Shown here piece after piece: positions 21,431 to 34,581 of a stretch of 64,000 bases of DNA (positions are counted from its first letter, which is position 1; each line of letters begins with the position of its first letter). This DNA comes from Atrina japonica. Lineage: Eukaryota; Mollusca; Bivalvia; Pterioida; Pinnidae. Below the pieces are notes generated by a model, which saw nothing but the letters and a program-made list of their open reading frames with translations, was not told the origin of the DNA and did not search any database. The stretch spans positions 358,501 to 422,500 of the forward strand of contig BROG01000550.1 in the NCBI GenBank assembly GCA_030159075.1. The letters run 5' to 3'. Made by a program: the position numbers and the translations under genes.

Positions 21431-23308
21431 TTTATTACATGTCCCATATTTATCTTTATGTGTACACAAATTAAAAATTCATTTGACTTTTAATGACACC
21501 ATGAAGTATTTTGGATGGCATGAATGCCATTTAGAAAAGTAGCTCCAACGTAATTTCGATCTCCAACTATGTGCAATACAACGTTACATATTGCACAGGC
21601 ATATTGAACTTTGTATTGTAACTGTATGATTACACATGTCTGTAGTAAAGCAATATCTAGGTCATTACAAACTTACATGTTTAACCTTTTTGTCCGTCTG
21701 TCTATCTGTCTGTCCAAACAGCAGTATATTCATTCTTTCCTTATTTAGTTGGTTTATCTATTTGTTTGTCTGTCACTATAGTCACTGTACATGATTTTGT
21801 CCTGATGATAACCCCCTTGTTTGACAGTCTGTTTTGCTGTGTGATAGAAGATAATCATACTTGTATATAGCTTACATATATCTTATAAAGCTGGTTATTA
21901 TATGTGAGAAAGTTTGTCAGTTTACTTGGAAAAGGTTGGTTGTCTTTTCCTGAGTACTTTGTAACTTGGTTTTCTTACCACAATTAAAGATGAGCTTCCA
22001 TTACATGCTGAAAGAATACATGTAAGCAACATATAAATGATGCTTCCACTATAGTATAGTGCAAGTAAACAACACATGCTTTTCTCCCTCAACAGTTTGA
22101 AATTTATACAAGCATTAGTCTGATAGGTCTCTATCCAAAGTAATGAAATTGAACCCTTTAATTCATCAACCCTTGTGGCCACATTTAGACTCTCCCAAGT
22201 CAGTTAATAGAATGCTCAACTGTCCTATATTGTAGGTGAGCAAATAACACTTAAAACAATTGTAAAAGTTTTATTTCAAATCATACACTCCTGAATTATG
22301 ACAGAGGACTTGACCATTCTTTGAAATGGTGGAGACCAAATTAGACTTTAGGGGTTGCTGTCACTCAGTGGTGCATGTTTGTTGTCATTTTTACTGCTTT
22401 GGGAAGAAAATTCTTTTTCAGACCACAAAAAACAAGGGAGCAATTGTTCAGGTTACAACAAATACAAATCACGCAACCTCCTTTTCGTTCCTGATATTTC
22501 ATTTTTTTTATTTGAAAATACAACATAATTCCTTTTATCTGTAACCTGTAAATGGGTTACGAGGATTTCTGTTATTTTGTAGTCTGCTTTTCATTGATGT
22601 TTCATGTATAATGGATTCTTTGTATATGGTAATGGAGAGATATCTGGAATATGGTTTTTATTTAATCTTTATTTTGTAGTATATTATAGTGTTAAGCCAG
22701 TATTTTGACTTTGATATTGTACTTGTATTTGGATTAGCATGACATTCTGTATATATGTGTTTGTGTTGTTTGGACAGATGCAAACATGAGGAGACAATTT
22801 GGGACTGTTTTCAATTAAGAAATTTATCATGATTACCTATTCCCATGAGAAAATTAAATTTGAAAATTGACATCATGAGCTATGCTAATCTGTTGGTAGT
22901 GGATCGGTGCTCAAGTATTTTACAAGCCAGTGGAATTTGTAATGTCTAAGTCTACACAAGGTATTCAGAAAACAACCATTCAGCTGAAGTAATCATTGCA
23001 CCGATCTTGATTCCTATCTCGCCTTGACTCAGCTCATGGCTTTACTGCAATTGAAAATATTTACTACTGTCGCCAGTTATGACAGATCTTACAACCTCTT
23101 TCTTTCTTTATCTAAATATTTTTTACAAAATTAATTATGTACTATGTATAGATTATAAGAAATTAGGTTATTTTAATATTTTGGACAAACATAATTTCAT
23201 CAATTTTAAGGCCATTCACCAAATTATTAGATAATATCTGACTTAATTATTTGCTATTGAAAATTTAATTCAATATTTAATCATATTTATTGGGGTTAAG
23301 AATAATAT
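21431..23308. other. Non-coding stretch with a CTGT-linked repeat fragment
   Basis: 21,660-21,850 carries CTGT tracts followed by CACTATAGTCAC…ATTTTGTCCTGATGATA, similar to the start of the composite repeat at 7,360. The rest shows no gene. Short open frames (21,922-22,182 minus; 22,326-22,544 plus) have no domain. Confidence 0.5.
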
Positions 23309-23469
<161 letters not shown>

Positions 23470-24302
23470 GAGCAAGCAGATAAGTCATTCTAAATTTCAT
23501 TTTAATTCAAAATTTAACTTGGTGATAAATTTTATTTCATTTCTTGGTATGTGCATATTTGCGGCACAGGTGTACATAAACACCTGGATGCATGTGTCAA
23601 TTCTTTTTTATTTTTATATAACAGCATTAACTAGACTTAGTAATTAGTTTAGATTCCATATACGAAGATTGAAAAAATAACTATAAGTCCATGATTAAGC
23701 TCTGCAGTTGTTCTTTCTGCTACTCAGCAGTTTGGCTATTTACTGCAGTCACTTGCATATATATGATGAATTATGTTCAACAGGGGGCAAGCTTGCACAA
23801 TACAAAATGATAATTGTTCAGAATTTATCGAATGAAGCAGATGCTTTATGTCTCAGTGGCCATTGACATTATCGGCAGCTTTTGTAATTAACATTTAAGT
23901 TATTGCATCTATATTTTCATCATCTTTCACTTTGTTTACGCTTTATGTGATCAGCGCTTGAAATTACTTGCTTTTTGTTGCTTTATCGGGTTTGATATTG
24001 ACTGAGAAAAAAGGGAAAAGGTTACAGTGTTGGTTGAGAAGGATAGGTTTTTAAACTGAATTGATTAAATGTATTGTTAGATATCTGTTTATGGATCATT
24101 AGAACAAAGGATGTACCATGATTTTTTATTTAACTGGTGTTTATCATTCGTTCTTTTTATTCTGCCTATACCGCCAACCTGTATATAAAAATAGAAGATA
24201 TATTGCTTAATTTTGAAATGTCACTTGAGTCAGTATGATATTTTTGTCCTATAGAATATGTAATTCATTCACTGAAATCTGCTTATTGAAGTAATTCTTC
24301 CC
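23470..24302. other. Non-coding stretch
   Basis: No supported gene or repeat. 23,860-23,990 is slightly richer in G+C, with no coding signature. Confidence 0.5.
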
Positions 24303-24390
24303 ATTAAATCCATGTTTGAGAGACCACTTGTCATGTAGGATCAAATTTCAGTGGTAGGTGGGGTGGTCTTTCAAGACAGATCCCACTGTA
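24303..24390 (+). mobile_element. MITE-P, 5'-truncated copy
   Basis: The right half only: ATGTTTGAGAGACCACTTGT, then TTTCAGTGGTAGGTGGGG, then TGGTCTTTCAAGACAGATCC and CACTGTA at the border. Confidence 0.75.
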
Positions 24391-25191
24391 GTAACTATCA
24401 TGCTATAATTTTTCTAGTTATAAAGTATTTTTGAAGTTAATAAAAATTTACATAAACGTTCAGGCACTGTCACCTTTTTCACCTACATGTAATGTTTATT
24501 TGCCTGCACATACTGACAGAAATTAAAATTCATTTCCACAAAAAAATTATTGATGCGTATTTTTACATGGTATGCCATAACTATTTTTTATTATTTTTGT
24601 TATCAATTTCTTTTTGAATTGCAAACAAAATTTGGATTCTTGCTTTATTTTGTTAATTATATGCTGTTCTGTTAATCAAGACATCAAACTCTCATTCATA
24701 ATCAAATGCATTTTACATTTCCAGTAAATTAAGCCACATCACAAAATCTCTATTGATCAGGACATCAAATTCCATTTTATCTTTAGAAATAGCTCAGTTT
24801 ATGAACTACATGAAAATTTGTCAATTATAAGCTCGGAGAGAAAAAACTTTTTTTAGTTAACTGTCTCTTTTGAAGTTACAAGGTGACATTACACAGATTG
24901 CATGTTATGAGGTTGTAGTTCCATTAACTCTCCATTATCATATGAAAACACTACAGAACAATTACAAAATATATGTAAAACAGCTTAAACTACAAACCTA
25001 GGTTAGATTGAATACCAAAGATTTAGACAGGTGCCCTTTTTGTAATGTTTTTACAATTAAACCTTAATTTACTAAGGTCCATCGAGGGATAGGTCTACTA
25101 AGATTAAGTAGCACATTCAGATTCTGTAAGGAACCACCATATGTTTCCAAAAATAGGCTTGTACTGGTAAAATATTTTGCCTTGCTCTGAT
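24391..25191. other. Non-coding stretch
   Basis: No supported feature. Confidence 0.5.
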
Positions 25192-25398
25192 TACTGTAGA
25201 ATCATAAAATTTTGTGGAATTAAAATTTCGTTTTTGGAAAAATAAATTTCATTGAAGTAAAAAATATGTTTGTAAAAGAACTTGTTGATATCACAAGATA
25301 CAATTTATCTGAAATTTTGTCATGGTTCAAATTTCATTGATAATTAAAAACAACAGTAAACAAAATTGAAACTACAATGAAAATTTCTGACTACAGTA
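25192..25398. mobile_element. MITE, 207 bp, TACTGTAG ends
   Basis: The left end TACTGTAGAATCATAAAATT is mirrored by the right end read inward, TACTGTAGTCAGAAATTTTC. The interior alternates AAATTTCATTGA-type blocks in both directions (AATTTCGTTTTT, AAATTTCATTGAAG, CAAATTTCATTGAT). It is probably a small Tc1/mariner-like non-autonomous element (inference). Confidence 0.7.
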
Positions 25399-25488
25399 TA
25401 TATTATTGCTGAAAACTAGCCTGTCACATTTTCATTTAATTCAAACTTGATGTGTTTGTAAACATGTACCAATTTGGTAAAACTAAAG

Positions 25489-25657
25489 TACGCTGGAACC
25501 TGTCTTGGGAGACCGTCCTATCTGCTATTGAAATGTGGTCTCTCAAGAAAGGTGGTCTTTTAAAAGAGGTTTATTTAACTGAGTGCTATTTAAGATATTG
25601 TCTCAAAAGACAGGTGCACTTTTATGACAGTGGTCTCACAGGACAGGTTCTACTGCA
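25489..25657 (-). mobile_element. MITE-P, full-length copy, minus orientation
   Basis: Read on the minus strand: GCAGTAGAACCTGTCC, GAGACCACTGTCATAAAAG, AATAAACCTCTTTTAAAAGA, GACCACATTTCAATAGCAGA, CCAAGACAGGTTCCAGCGTA. Block order equals the reference copy at 19,009-19,190. The 84-residue plus-strand open frame across it is an artefact. Confidence 0.85.
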
Positions 25658-26154
25658 TAAGGAAAATGTCCACTGCAGAAGATGTTCCTCTAAAAACAAT
25701 ATTTAATGTCATTTTTTCATTTGTCATGGTATTCTGTTAGACATGTTCTTGTTATATGGAGGTAATGTTCATTCAGTTACATGTGTGTATATTGAATAAA
25801 CTGTCATAATACAGTACCAAACAAAAGCTTTTATACTAGAGAGAAAGGACAGTACAAAAAATTCTCATATGTTAAAAAATCACCAATCAAAACTTCACTT
25901 GTACTGATATATAAGTTTTGTCCATCAATTTTGAATAGTTTTTTACGCCTTAAGTTGTGTGTATTTTCCTAATTTTGCTGAAAATGTATATATCTATGTG
26001 TATTGAAATCTTTCCAATTTAGAAGGTAGGGCACTTTAGAATATGGGCAAGAAATATCACTGAGGTGACTAAGAGAGTGAATTTCATAACCTACAGACGA
26101 GGCTTGCATTAGACAGAGTGGGGACATTTTGTGACCAACAAGAAACACCACGGT
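25658..26154. other. Non-coding stretch
   Basis: No supported feature. Confidence 0.5.
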
Positions 26155-26412
26155 GTTACTCTGTGGCTGAGTGGTTAGAGCATCAAGCTTTAAACCATGG
26201 AGTCTCCCACCTTGTGTCAGCACAGGTTCTAGCCCCACTGGAACGTAAACTGAGAAAGATTGCCAGTTTACTTACAGAAGACCAGTGGCCTCTTCCCAGG
26301 TACTTTGTACATGTATCTGGGCTCTCTGCTGCACTTTTAGAAACTGGCGGCCAGAACATAACTGAAAAATTGTTGAGTGCAGGGTAAAACATCATTTTAA
26401 CAAACAAACAAA
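26155..26412 (+). mobile_element. SINE-A copy, full length with CAAA tail
   Basis: The head CTGTGGCTGAGTGGTTAGAG, then CATCAAGC (a clear box A), is followed by AGGTTCTAGCCCC (weakened box B). The body has GCCAGTTTACTTACAGAAG and CCAGGTACTTTGTACATG. The 3' block AACTGAAAAATTGTTGAGTG, then GGTAAAACATC, is followed by AACAAACAAACAAAC. Overlapping short open frames on both strands are artefacts of the SINE. Confidence 0.88.
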
Positions 26413-28134
26413 CCTTACATGTACATGTAAATACCGTAGTTTTGTGGTTATGTGTTGTAATTAGAATTATTGCTTCAATCTGACTGGCATACTTTTAGAG
26501 ATGAAAACTTTGACATATTACAAATAAAATCATGGTCCATAAAATGTCCATTAATTCCAATGTACAATGAGTGTAAATTGATAAATGTTTATTTGATAAA
26601 ACTTCCATGGTTTTAACATAAAGATTTACAAAACCAGTTATAGAGTGAAAAAGTGTAAGATTCAGAAAAATGGTTATCATGAACCAAAAATTAGATGTAG
26701 TGTTTCACTTACTACAGCTAGCAGACTATAACAATACTAGGTAAAGTAAAATGAATTGGAACTAGTTTATCGTGTATTTAAATATTTAAACATTTGTGCT
26801 GTTGCTCACAGACAGCAAAATCAATACTACTTGGTTTTCAAATTGCCTTCAAAGAGACTTTGTAGAAATAATTACAGTACAAGTGTTTTAAATATCAATA
26901 ATGGAGTAGTAATCTGCTGTTGAATTTGTTGTGAGTTTGATATGACCTAGGTAAAACTCGAAAGTTTTTATTGTGGTACTATATTAGCTTGAGGTAGATC
27001 TGGTCCCAGGGTCTTGGAACAGATCAGTCAAATTTTGGATTCTGTACTAAAAAATTTTCATGGTAAAATATTTTAAAAAATGAGACATTCACATAACATA
27101 TATGAATTAATTATGTGCTCCAGTTTACAAATTTTAATTCAGAATTGTGGTATATACATATTTCATTTAAGATTTAAGTTTTGAATTAAGTAGAATTGTT
27201 TTTTTTTTCATCTTGGGTCCTAAAGTGTTGGCAATTATCCATTTCTAAAGTAAACTTTTTAGTCTTGTGTAAAATTAGAAAACTATCTGATACATCTTAC
27301 ATTATAATCTGTATAAAAACTCCAATACCTTATGAAATTATTTGCAACTTGATATTTTAAAGTCCCCATTTTATGTTTGTGATAATAAAAATTCTATAAA
27401 TAGTAGTTGTATAACTAGTTCTCTCCTCGATTAACACCTATCAATCATCACAGAATCAATCCGAAATCTTGAGTGCTTTCATTGAGGGTGTAGTAATTAC
27501 GGATGGTTCTTGTTGACATGTTTTTACTTGGATAGAAAATAAGCCATATTAAGTTGTACCACATCGACTCTGAAGATACTATCTACGTACAATAGCACTT
27601 CAAAGGATTTGTATTGAATTAAGTGTTTTGGGGTACATCATTTCAATTACAGCTCATCATCTTACTGGTGGTTTCACTCAATTAAATTTTCAGATTAAAA
27701 GCTAAGGTTTCTTTGAACCTCCGAAAGAAGTTTATTTTTCTACAATGCAAAAACAGATCAGGAATAATTTAACAAGTGCATGAGACACTAAGTCTGTGTA
27801 TTAATGACATAATCATACAGCTTGAAGAATATGGCCATTTCAAATCATTGTTTTCGTGTAATGTGTCTGTCCAACACTGAAAGTAATGTTCTTCTTTTTT
27901 AAAAACTTTTTTTGAGATCAATGTCAAAGTTTATATCCACTGGAGAAAAGTTAATTTGGTCCAATGGCAGTTTTATTATGCCTTTAAATACTTGTTAGAT
28001 TGTATTTGTAGTACCACAGAAGTTAGACACAAACTAGTTCCAGAATGAAAAACATATACTAATCTTTCTTGTTTTGAAGCATTTCACTTGTAAATATGTA
28101 ACTTAAGATGAAATATATCCAGTTTGTTTCAAAT
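26413..28134. other. Intergenic stretch downstream of the BTB gene
   Basis: No gene on either strand. It includes the likely 3' untranslated region of the minus-strand gene. Besides the AATAAA next to the stop codon, a second AATAAA on the minus strand lies at 27,972-27,977, which would give a ~190-base 3' UTR. Confidence 0.5.
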
Positions 28135-28140
28135 TTTATT
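28135..28140 (-). promoter_or_regulatory. Candidate polyadenylation signal AATAAA
   Basis: A canonical AATAAA on the minus strand, 23 bases after the stop codon of the BTB gene. This is very close; the alternative at 27,972-27,977 is as plausible. The choice needs transcript data. Confidence 0.4.
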
Positions 28141-28162
28141 TTGAAACTGATGATAATGTCAC

Positions 28163-29530
28163 TTATGACGAACGCTCTCCTGTTTGTACACTAGTAGACT
28201 GCACAAAGCTAGCAGGTGTGATTGTGCGAGCTTGTGTCATATGAACAGAGTTTGTGTGAACAACAGTAGTGGGTGCCAGACTATTGAGTAGACCAGACAT
28301 GGATACAGTTGATCCTGTATTTCTTTGAGCATTCCTTTCCAGGAAGTTACTGTAGATTTGACTATGCATAATATTGGATGGCTGAGTGTTCTGAATGAAA
28401 ATTGCTGGTGCAGAAAAGTCCTGACCAGATGAATTTGTCCTGTGAGAGTTGATTGAATGAGGACCAGGCGATTGAGTGCCATCAGCACTGCCAGGTCGTG
28501 GTGTATAGTTTCTTTTTCTGAACTGTATACCTGTAAAATCCTCCTTTGCTTCAGGAATGTCCTTGAAACAGTGGTATTTCACTGCATTCTCCACTAGATC
28601 TTGAACTTGAGGGAAGTTTTTGAACACACCATGCTTTTGCAGATGATATAACACTTTCCGGTGTAAAAGCGGATAACGTATGTTGACTAGGATATCCTCT
28701 ATCAAGTTTTTATCACTTAAATTATTCTTTTTCATCCAGTCTGTTGCAGATGTTAGAATCACATTCTCTTCTGCATGGCACTCATCACATTTGAGCAAAT
28801 CACAAACTAAATGCCAACTACAGCTTTTCCATCTCTCACCTGTAATTAGCTCACGGAATTTGGCACAGAGAACTTTAAAGCACAAATTGCTATTTTCTTC
28901 AGGAAATAAATTAGCTTCATACATATCACATACAATGTCAATAGGAAACCCTCTGCAATGATCATCAACAGAGAGCATGTTTTGAAGTATTTGCGTTATG
29001 TAACTTTGGCAGTGTTGCATTAACGGTTTCACTGCATACTTTTCTGCCAGTTTGTGTAGAGGAAGAACATAATCACGGTGTAACCAAACCGCCCCACTGT
29101 AAATGAAGTATAAAAAGCGACTAAATACCAGGCTACATTCCACAGATTCTTGAAGACACAGAATTGGTCTGGTGTCATTATCCATGGGACCAATATCGTT
29201 TAGCATTGCTGCCAAGATTTCACTTTTCATTCCCAGAATCATTTTGTGTCCTCTGAAAACAAATTGCCCTTCATTCACATTCAGTATAATATCACATAAT
29301 GTTTCACTGTCAAACAGCGACTCAAAGGACTGTGATGTTTTAACCTTCTTGCTTCCATTAGGGATGATGTGACCCTCTGCACTGGGCACATCATCTGGTG
29401 GTTTTGTTGGGTCAGGATAATGTTGACCGCTTGGACTGTATCGTTTCATTCCTTTCAAACAACATTTTACGGCCACATCAACTTGTATTTTGTCATTCGC
29501 CAGGGTTAACGGGTCCTTAATTGCACTCAT
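28163..29530 (-). CDS. BTB/POZ-BACK domain protein, BTBD17-like
   Basis: A 455-residue protein encoded in one exon. A BTB/POZ fold spans about residues 74-180: DIILNV at 80-85, FRGHKMILGMKSEIL at 92-106, YFIYSG at 141-146, LPLHKLAEKYAVKPL at 156-170. A BACK domain follows (~195-300) with TDWMKKN near 263 and NIRYPLLH at 283-290. The spacing and motifs (LQE..C..VF.RF, IPLH-like LPLHKLA.KY, IRYP) resemble vertebrate BTBD17 more than KLHL proteins, and there is no Kelch repeat. Unlike BTBD17 it has no signal peptide: the N-terminus is polar, with a Pro-rich linker. Residues 340-455 are a Ser/Thr/Gln-rich tail without a domain. BTB-BACK proteins commonly bridge substrates to Cullin-3 ubiquitin ligase; that role here is inference. 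The start is supported: an in-frame TGA lies two codons upstream (29,534-29,536), and a splice acceptor lies 24 bases 5' of the ATG. Confidence 0.93.
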   Translation of the reverse strand: MSAIKDPLTLANDKIQVDVAVKCCLKGMKRYSPSGQHYPDPTKPPDDVPSAEGHIIPNGSKKVKTSQSFESLFDSETLCDIILNVNEGQFVFRGHKMILGMKSEILAAMLNDIGPMDNDTRPILCLQESVECSLVFSRFLYFIYSGAVWLHRDYVLPLHKLAEKYAVKPLMQHCQSYITQILQNMLSVDDHCRGFPIDIVCDMYEANLFPEENSNLCFKVLCAKFRELITGERWKSCSWHLVCDLLKCDECHAEENVILTSATDWMKKNNLSDKNLIEDILVNIRYPLLHRKVLYHLQKHGVFKNFPQVQDLVENAVKYHCFKDIPEAKEDFTGIQFRKRNYTPRPGSADGTQSPGPHSINSHRTNSSGQDFSAPAIFIQNTQPSNIMHSQIYSNFLERNAQRNTGSTVSMSGLLNSLAPTTVVHTNSVHMTQARTITPASFVQSTSVQTGERSS

Positions 29531-29560
29531 GCATCACCAGTAGTGTCAAAAACCCTGTAA
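29531..29560 (-). promoter_or_regulatory. 3' splice site and short 5' UTR of the BTB gene
   Basis: On the minus strand TGTATTTTACAG ends at 29,555, followed by exon sequence GGTTTTTGAC to the ATG at 29,530. The pyrimidine-rich run and AG fit a spliceosomal acceptor, so the coding exon probably has an upstream non-coding exon. Confidence 0.6.
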
Positions 29561-32500
29561 AATACATGAAAAAAGAAATGAAAACCTACACCTTTTCCCC
29601 ATAACTGCGTAATCAAATCTAAAAGTACCAGAGACATTTTGTCCAGAACTGGTAATTAGATTAGATTTACATGTTCATGTAGTTTGTTTAATAAAATCAC
29701 GTACAACAGCGTGCATAGCAAGATTCCATACCACTTCTGATGCATATCGGGTCAAATGGTAGATTTACAAGCAATCACTTCTGTGTTTACATAAAAAGAC
29801 CTGCATTCCTATACAATTTATACATTTGTGGTAGACATGGGGATGCTGGTATGTCAAGTACCCTCTACAAATGTTTGTACCATAAGATTATTTAGATAAA
29901 CGCTCCTAACCTTTGTCTTAGTTGCACTGGCTCATGATCCTTTAATTTTTCACTTTGTTTCCATTATTTCTTTCTAAATATTCACATACAAAATGTTTAT
30001 AATTGGCAAATGTTGCAACTCTGAGCACAATGTTGGTGAATATATTCCAGTGTATTGGCCTAGCATTATATGACTGTATCTATCTCTAACATCATTCGTT
30101 CAATAAAAGTAATATTCTTAGACAGACCACAATTTTTTAATTAAAGTGAGAATGAATGTTTCTGAAATTTTTGAAAAATTTTTTTTTTCAAAATACACTG
30201 AAGCCTTATAATGAAATATATCTAAAATAGAAATTTTAAGCTTAAGAAATCTTCTAAGCATGAACAAATTATGCTGGTGAGAGAAGAAACTCACGATTAC
30301 TATTAAGACAATGCTGTTAACATGGTCTCTTTTATAGCTACTTTATGAGCAGTATTATATTGGTAGTATTTGGGTTAGTTATTTAGGCTGACAGTTTCAA
30401 TCTCGGCTAATGTCAGTCTTAGTATAAATTTGGTTTCCATTGGCTGTTTTCTCCTTTGTCTCAATGTTTATTACATCGATTTGTCTAACAGTAATTTCAG
30501 GTACTTCTAACTTTTTGTGGTGTTTAGGTGTCACCCAATCCTACTTGTCAGTCACGAAATCTCTGATCTATTGTATATTCATACTAAGTTATTTTATTTT
30601 TGTCATGATTGATGCATTTTCATCACAGTTTTCCTCTCTATCTAACACTGAATGCATAATCATTGTGAAATTGATTACTATAGGAGTGATTGCTATTTGC
30701 TCTGGAGTATATTTAGCTTACAACTCAGTTGTATTATAATGTTTTCATATGAAGGGCACCTGAAGGTGTAACTTTTCTCCCCTCTGAGTACTTGATTTCT
30801 CAGTTGGATCTCATTTCAATACTGTAATTATTATTCAAATAATTTAAAGTTTAGTAGTATCCACAGATCATTTGTTGTTGTATTAGAATATTTTCATGAT
30901 CACATTTGTTATAATTTGTACAGGCAGTTGGTTTTTTTTTAACATTGTAACAAATTTGTATATTGTAGCATGCATACATTTTAACATGCATATCCCTCTA
31001 AAGCACTTGTTTACATTGTCTGTAAGCCCAGGGCCTAGCACAATAAAAGTTAAGAAATACTTAAAGTCTAAAAATTTTACTCATCTTTGGCTAATCTCAA
31101 ATCTGATTGGCTGAAAAGGCTTAAGTTAAGACCGGAGAAGATGGTACAAACCTACCTAAGCCAATGTTATAATAAGTATAATTGTCTCTAATACATTGAC
31201 GATGCCTAGAAAACCACACCATTAAGAACACTATAGTACCATATTTTATAACATGCTAAGTAGTCTAGGTGATTTTTAAGTGGAGTATATGTACATGTAG
31301 ATATACATGTGTAACAAGCACAATGCAATTTAAAGTGTGCTAAGCACAGTATTTTAAACCAATAAAAGCATTCATTTTTTTTTTACACGAAACTGTGTAC
31401 ATGAATATTATTACAAGCAGTATAGTTTATACAGTAGTACAGTTCTAGATTCATATGTAGAACCATCAGTCATCCATGCCATCATAAGAGTAAACCTTTT
31501 CAGTCTGATACTGAACTTTTTCACTAGTTTACTAATAAAGCACATGTAGACAGTTGATTAAATTAAAGTATTTTAATCTCCATGTGTTCAGCAGACAGGG
31601 TTGTACGAGTACAAAACAAATTAAATTTTACAACAGACACTGCCCAATTAATATACTGATTGTGATTCATTTAACAGCGATTTAGTTTTCATATAAAAAG
31701 ACAAATATTAAACGTGAGAAAAACGGTACGCAATGAACAATTATCATTCTGAATTTTTCAAAAGAATTTGTAGCAGGGAAAAACATATTCGAAAAGAAAA
31801 TTTATCAGATTAAGTGTAATGGTGATTTACTTTAAATAATTACTAACACGAGTAGGAAATTTAATTAAAGTTGCCTCATCTTTCAAGTGGAAACAGCATT
31901 ATCAAGTAGCCCCGTCATAGGGGAATTGAAGGCGAAATTGTCCTCGCTTAGTTCTATTCCTCAGACTTGGAGTATAAATTGTTATCTGTCTTCATCCAAT
32001 TAAGGTTCAATGTGAAAAAATAATTACTTCTCAGTTTCATATAAGGGATGCGATAGTATTTTCTCCCTTCTCCATAAGGCATCATTTAGTACAAAGAATT
32101 GAACTAGTAAATTCATGGACAAAAAACTGTTAGGTAGTTTGTAAAATATTTAAATTGATTGTCATTGAATTTGATTAACATTAGAATGTCCTATTATACA
32201 GGTAGTAATTATATGTGACATTTCCTGTATTGCTGCAGGTAAAACAGAAACATGGAACTTCTATCTAGGACACCTATCTGAATAGAGAAATACCTGTTTA
32301 GAGGGATAATTTATGTTTGTTATACATAAGTGTTTACTAAGTAACAGGTAATTAGCAAACAAATTGATCTGTACAATGACCCTACAGATTACTGTGCAAG
32401 ATCTTTGGCCGCCCCCTACATGTTTTACGGGGAGTGATGTAAGTCATCTTGGCAACTTATGACATCAAAGCTCTGACATCAACATTCTGAAGAATGTTTT

Positions 32501-34581
32501 TTGCCCACAGGTAGAAAATGACTCTAATAAACTAATCAGAATTGAATTAGATACAATGAATGTAATGTCAGCTTTGTATTAAGGTGAAATTAATTTATTT
32601 AGTTACATTATCCAGTTAGCCTCTCTTGTCTTCTTATTTTTTATGAAGATCTGTGGTTCTATAAATCTGCCATCTTAATTACCTTCAACAGAGTTCATAA
32701 ATTACTTTAAAATGTATACGAGTCTATGTAGCTATGAAGCTTTCATTTGTACTGGTTTAACCACAAATCGTATATAATTTATGAGTCAATTATATAAGAT
32801 TGGGTAAAAAATAACATTTTTATTGTATTGTTACTCTATTTTCCATAAAGATTTTCAAGAACTGAAATACTGTATATACAAATGTGATTTATTGCATACA
32901 ATGTTGGTGACTATATTTATAAAGTGTTTTATTTGCGAAATTTTCATTACTTTCAGAGATATATATTTTCTGTAAAGTCAAGAAAATATACTTAATTTTT
33001 CGGAGAAATAGATTATTTCGCAAGGAAAAATAGCCTTGAAGCAACAGGAAACTTTATGTAGAAAAAAAAACTGAATACATGTGTCTCTCTTATCTATGCA
33101 GCTATGTATTGATATGGATACAATACTGGTTTTGTTCTTGATTCTTGTAAACCAATGATATGTATATTTTACAAACTGTCTGTCCATAATTTTATCAAAA
33201 TATTATTGTTCTATTTTCCCATCACTTGAATCAATTTCAGTACAGGATATTCTGACTTGAACATGAACACAACTGCTTTATTTTTATCAGTAGTTTAAAT
33301 ACAACCCCTGTTCATTCATATTCTTTGGAAGATTTCACAGGCAATTTATATTTTGATGAAATGCTGACAAAATCAAAAATGTTTGTCAGAAATAATTGAC
33401 TTCCCCAGAAATGAAATAACATATAATTTACGTGTTTCTATAGACTAATAGTACATAGGGCATTGCAGTAATGAAAAATCTTCTCCATTTTTTCTGCTAA
33501 CTTAAGTATTTCACAGTGGGTGTGAACAAGGCATATAATTTTTTGGGTTCATTTTGTACTACACTGTGATGATAAGTTGATTTATTAAGGATATATCAGA
33601 ATTGTTCAATTTCATATTCTCTTAGAGTGCGTAAGTTGGTACTAAGTACAACTGGTGTTTGCATTTTAAAAATGTTCATATCATTACAGATGTGGGGAGA
33701 TGATGTATACTGTGAATATAAACAGTCATATGTTTGTTTTTTATTTACTAATTGAAAATGAACAATAAAAAATGTCAATTTTACTATACTTCGAAAGAAA
33801 TTTGCCATTTTAAATCTTTTAATGCTAGCAGACTTTCTGCATTTAAAAGCAAAAATTTTAAGTAAAAATTGATAGATAACAATTAACAGGTGAAGTGGTT
33901 ACTTGTAAGATTTTGCATTTGCTAAACCCTAATGATGATATATAAAGATTATTATTTAACAAAAGAATCATACAGGAGAGTAACACAAAATATATTTTAA
34001 TGGAATTTAACAAAATATTTTTATCTTTTATCGAAATTCATTACATATATTTTAAAAATAGAAATTAGAATATTCAATCTTTCTATGTTTTCTGTACGGT
34101 AAGTTGATATTAACTTTAATTGAGTACAATAATGTCACCACTACTTACACAGAGCAAACATCTTCTAACATAGCAATGTTTAAAACTCAAATGTCCTCTT
34201 ACATGACACATATGATACTATAGATTTGTGTGTAACACTACATAGAAATGATTGTTGTTAAAGCAAGAGAAAAAATAAATATACCAGTTTATCCATGTTG
34301 AGTGAAAACCATTTAAATCCTGTTGACTGTTGATCATAAAATTCTCAAGAACCACACCTTCGCATTTATATATATATCACCATGTCAAAATACACTGCTT
34401 TAAAACAAATTAGAAGATGATTTGGTGTCTGTTCTTAGAAGTATCAGCAAGCTATGTTATCTATCTATAAAGAACACATTGAGCTCGATATCCTTCCTAC
34501 GCGTAGAGTAGCTTTAGAGTGAAATGAGGTCGAAATACATTTAAAACTCGTGGGTTACTATCACAAAAAGTACAACTCTTA
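29561..34581 (-). other. Putative 5' intron of the BTB gene
   Basis: About 5 kb of AT-rich sequence without a supported gene, array or mobile element. If the acceptor at 29,555 pairs with the donor at 34,582, this is one intron in the 5' UTR. A 99-codon plus-strand frame at 30,440-30,739 is hydrophobic but T-rich; I do not accept it as a gene. 32,390-32,470 is a small G+C-richer patch (TTTGGCCGCCCCCTACATG) with unknown meaning, possibly regulatory. Confidence 0.35.

Noticed and set aside
30440..30739. 99-codon hydrophobic frame, possible membrane protein
   Set aside because: T-rich DNA on the plus strand favours Phe, Leu, Ile and Ser codons. No topology pattern or family motif is convincing, and the frame has no clear flanking splice sites.
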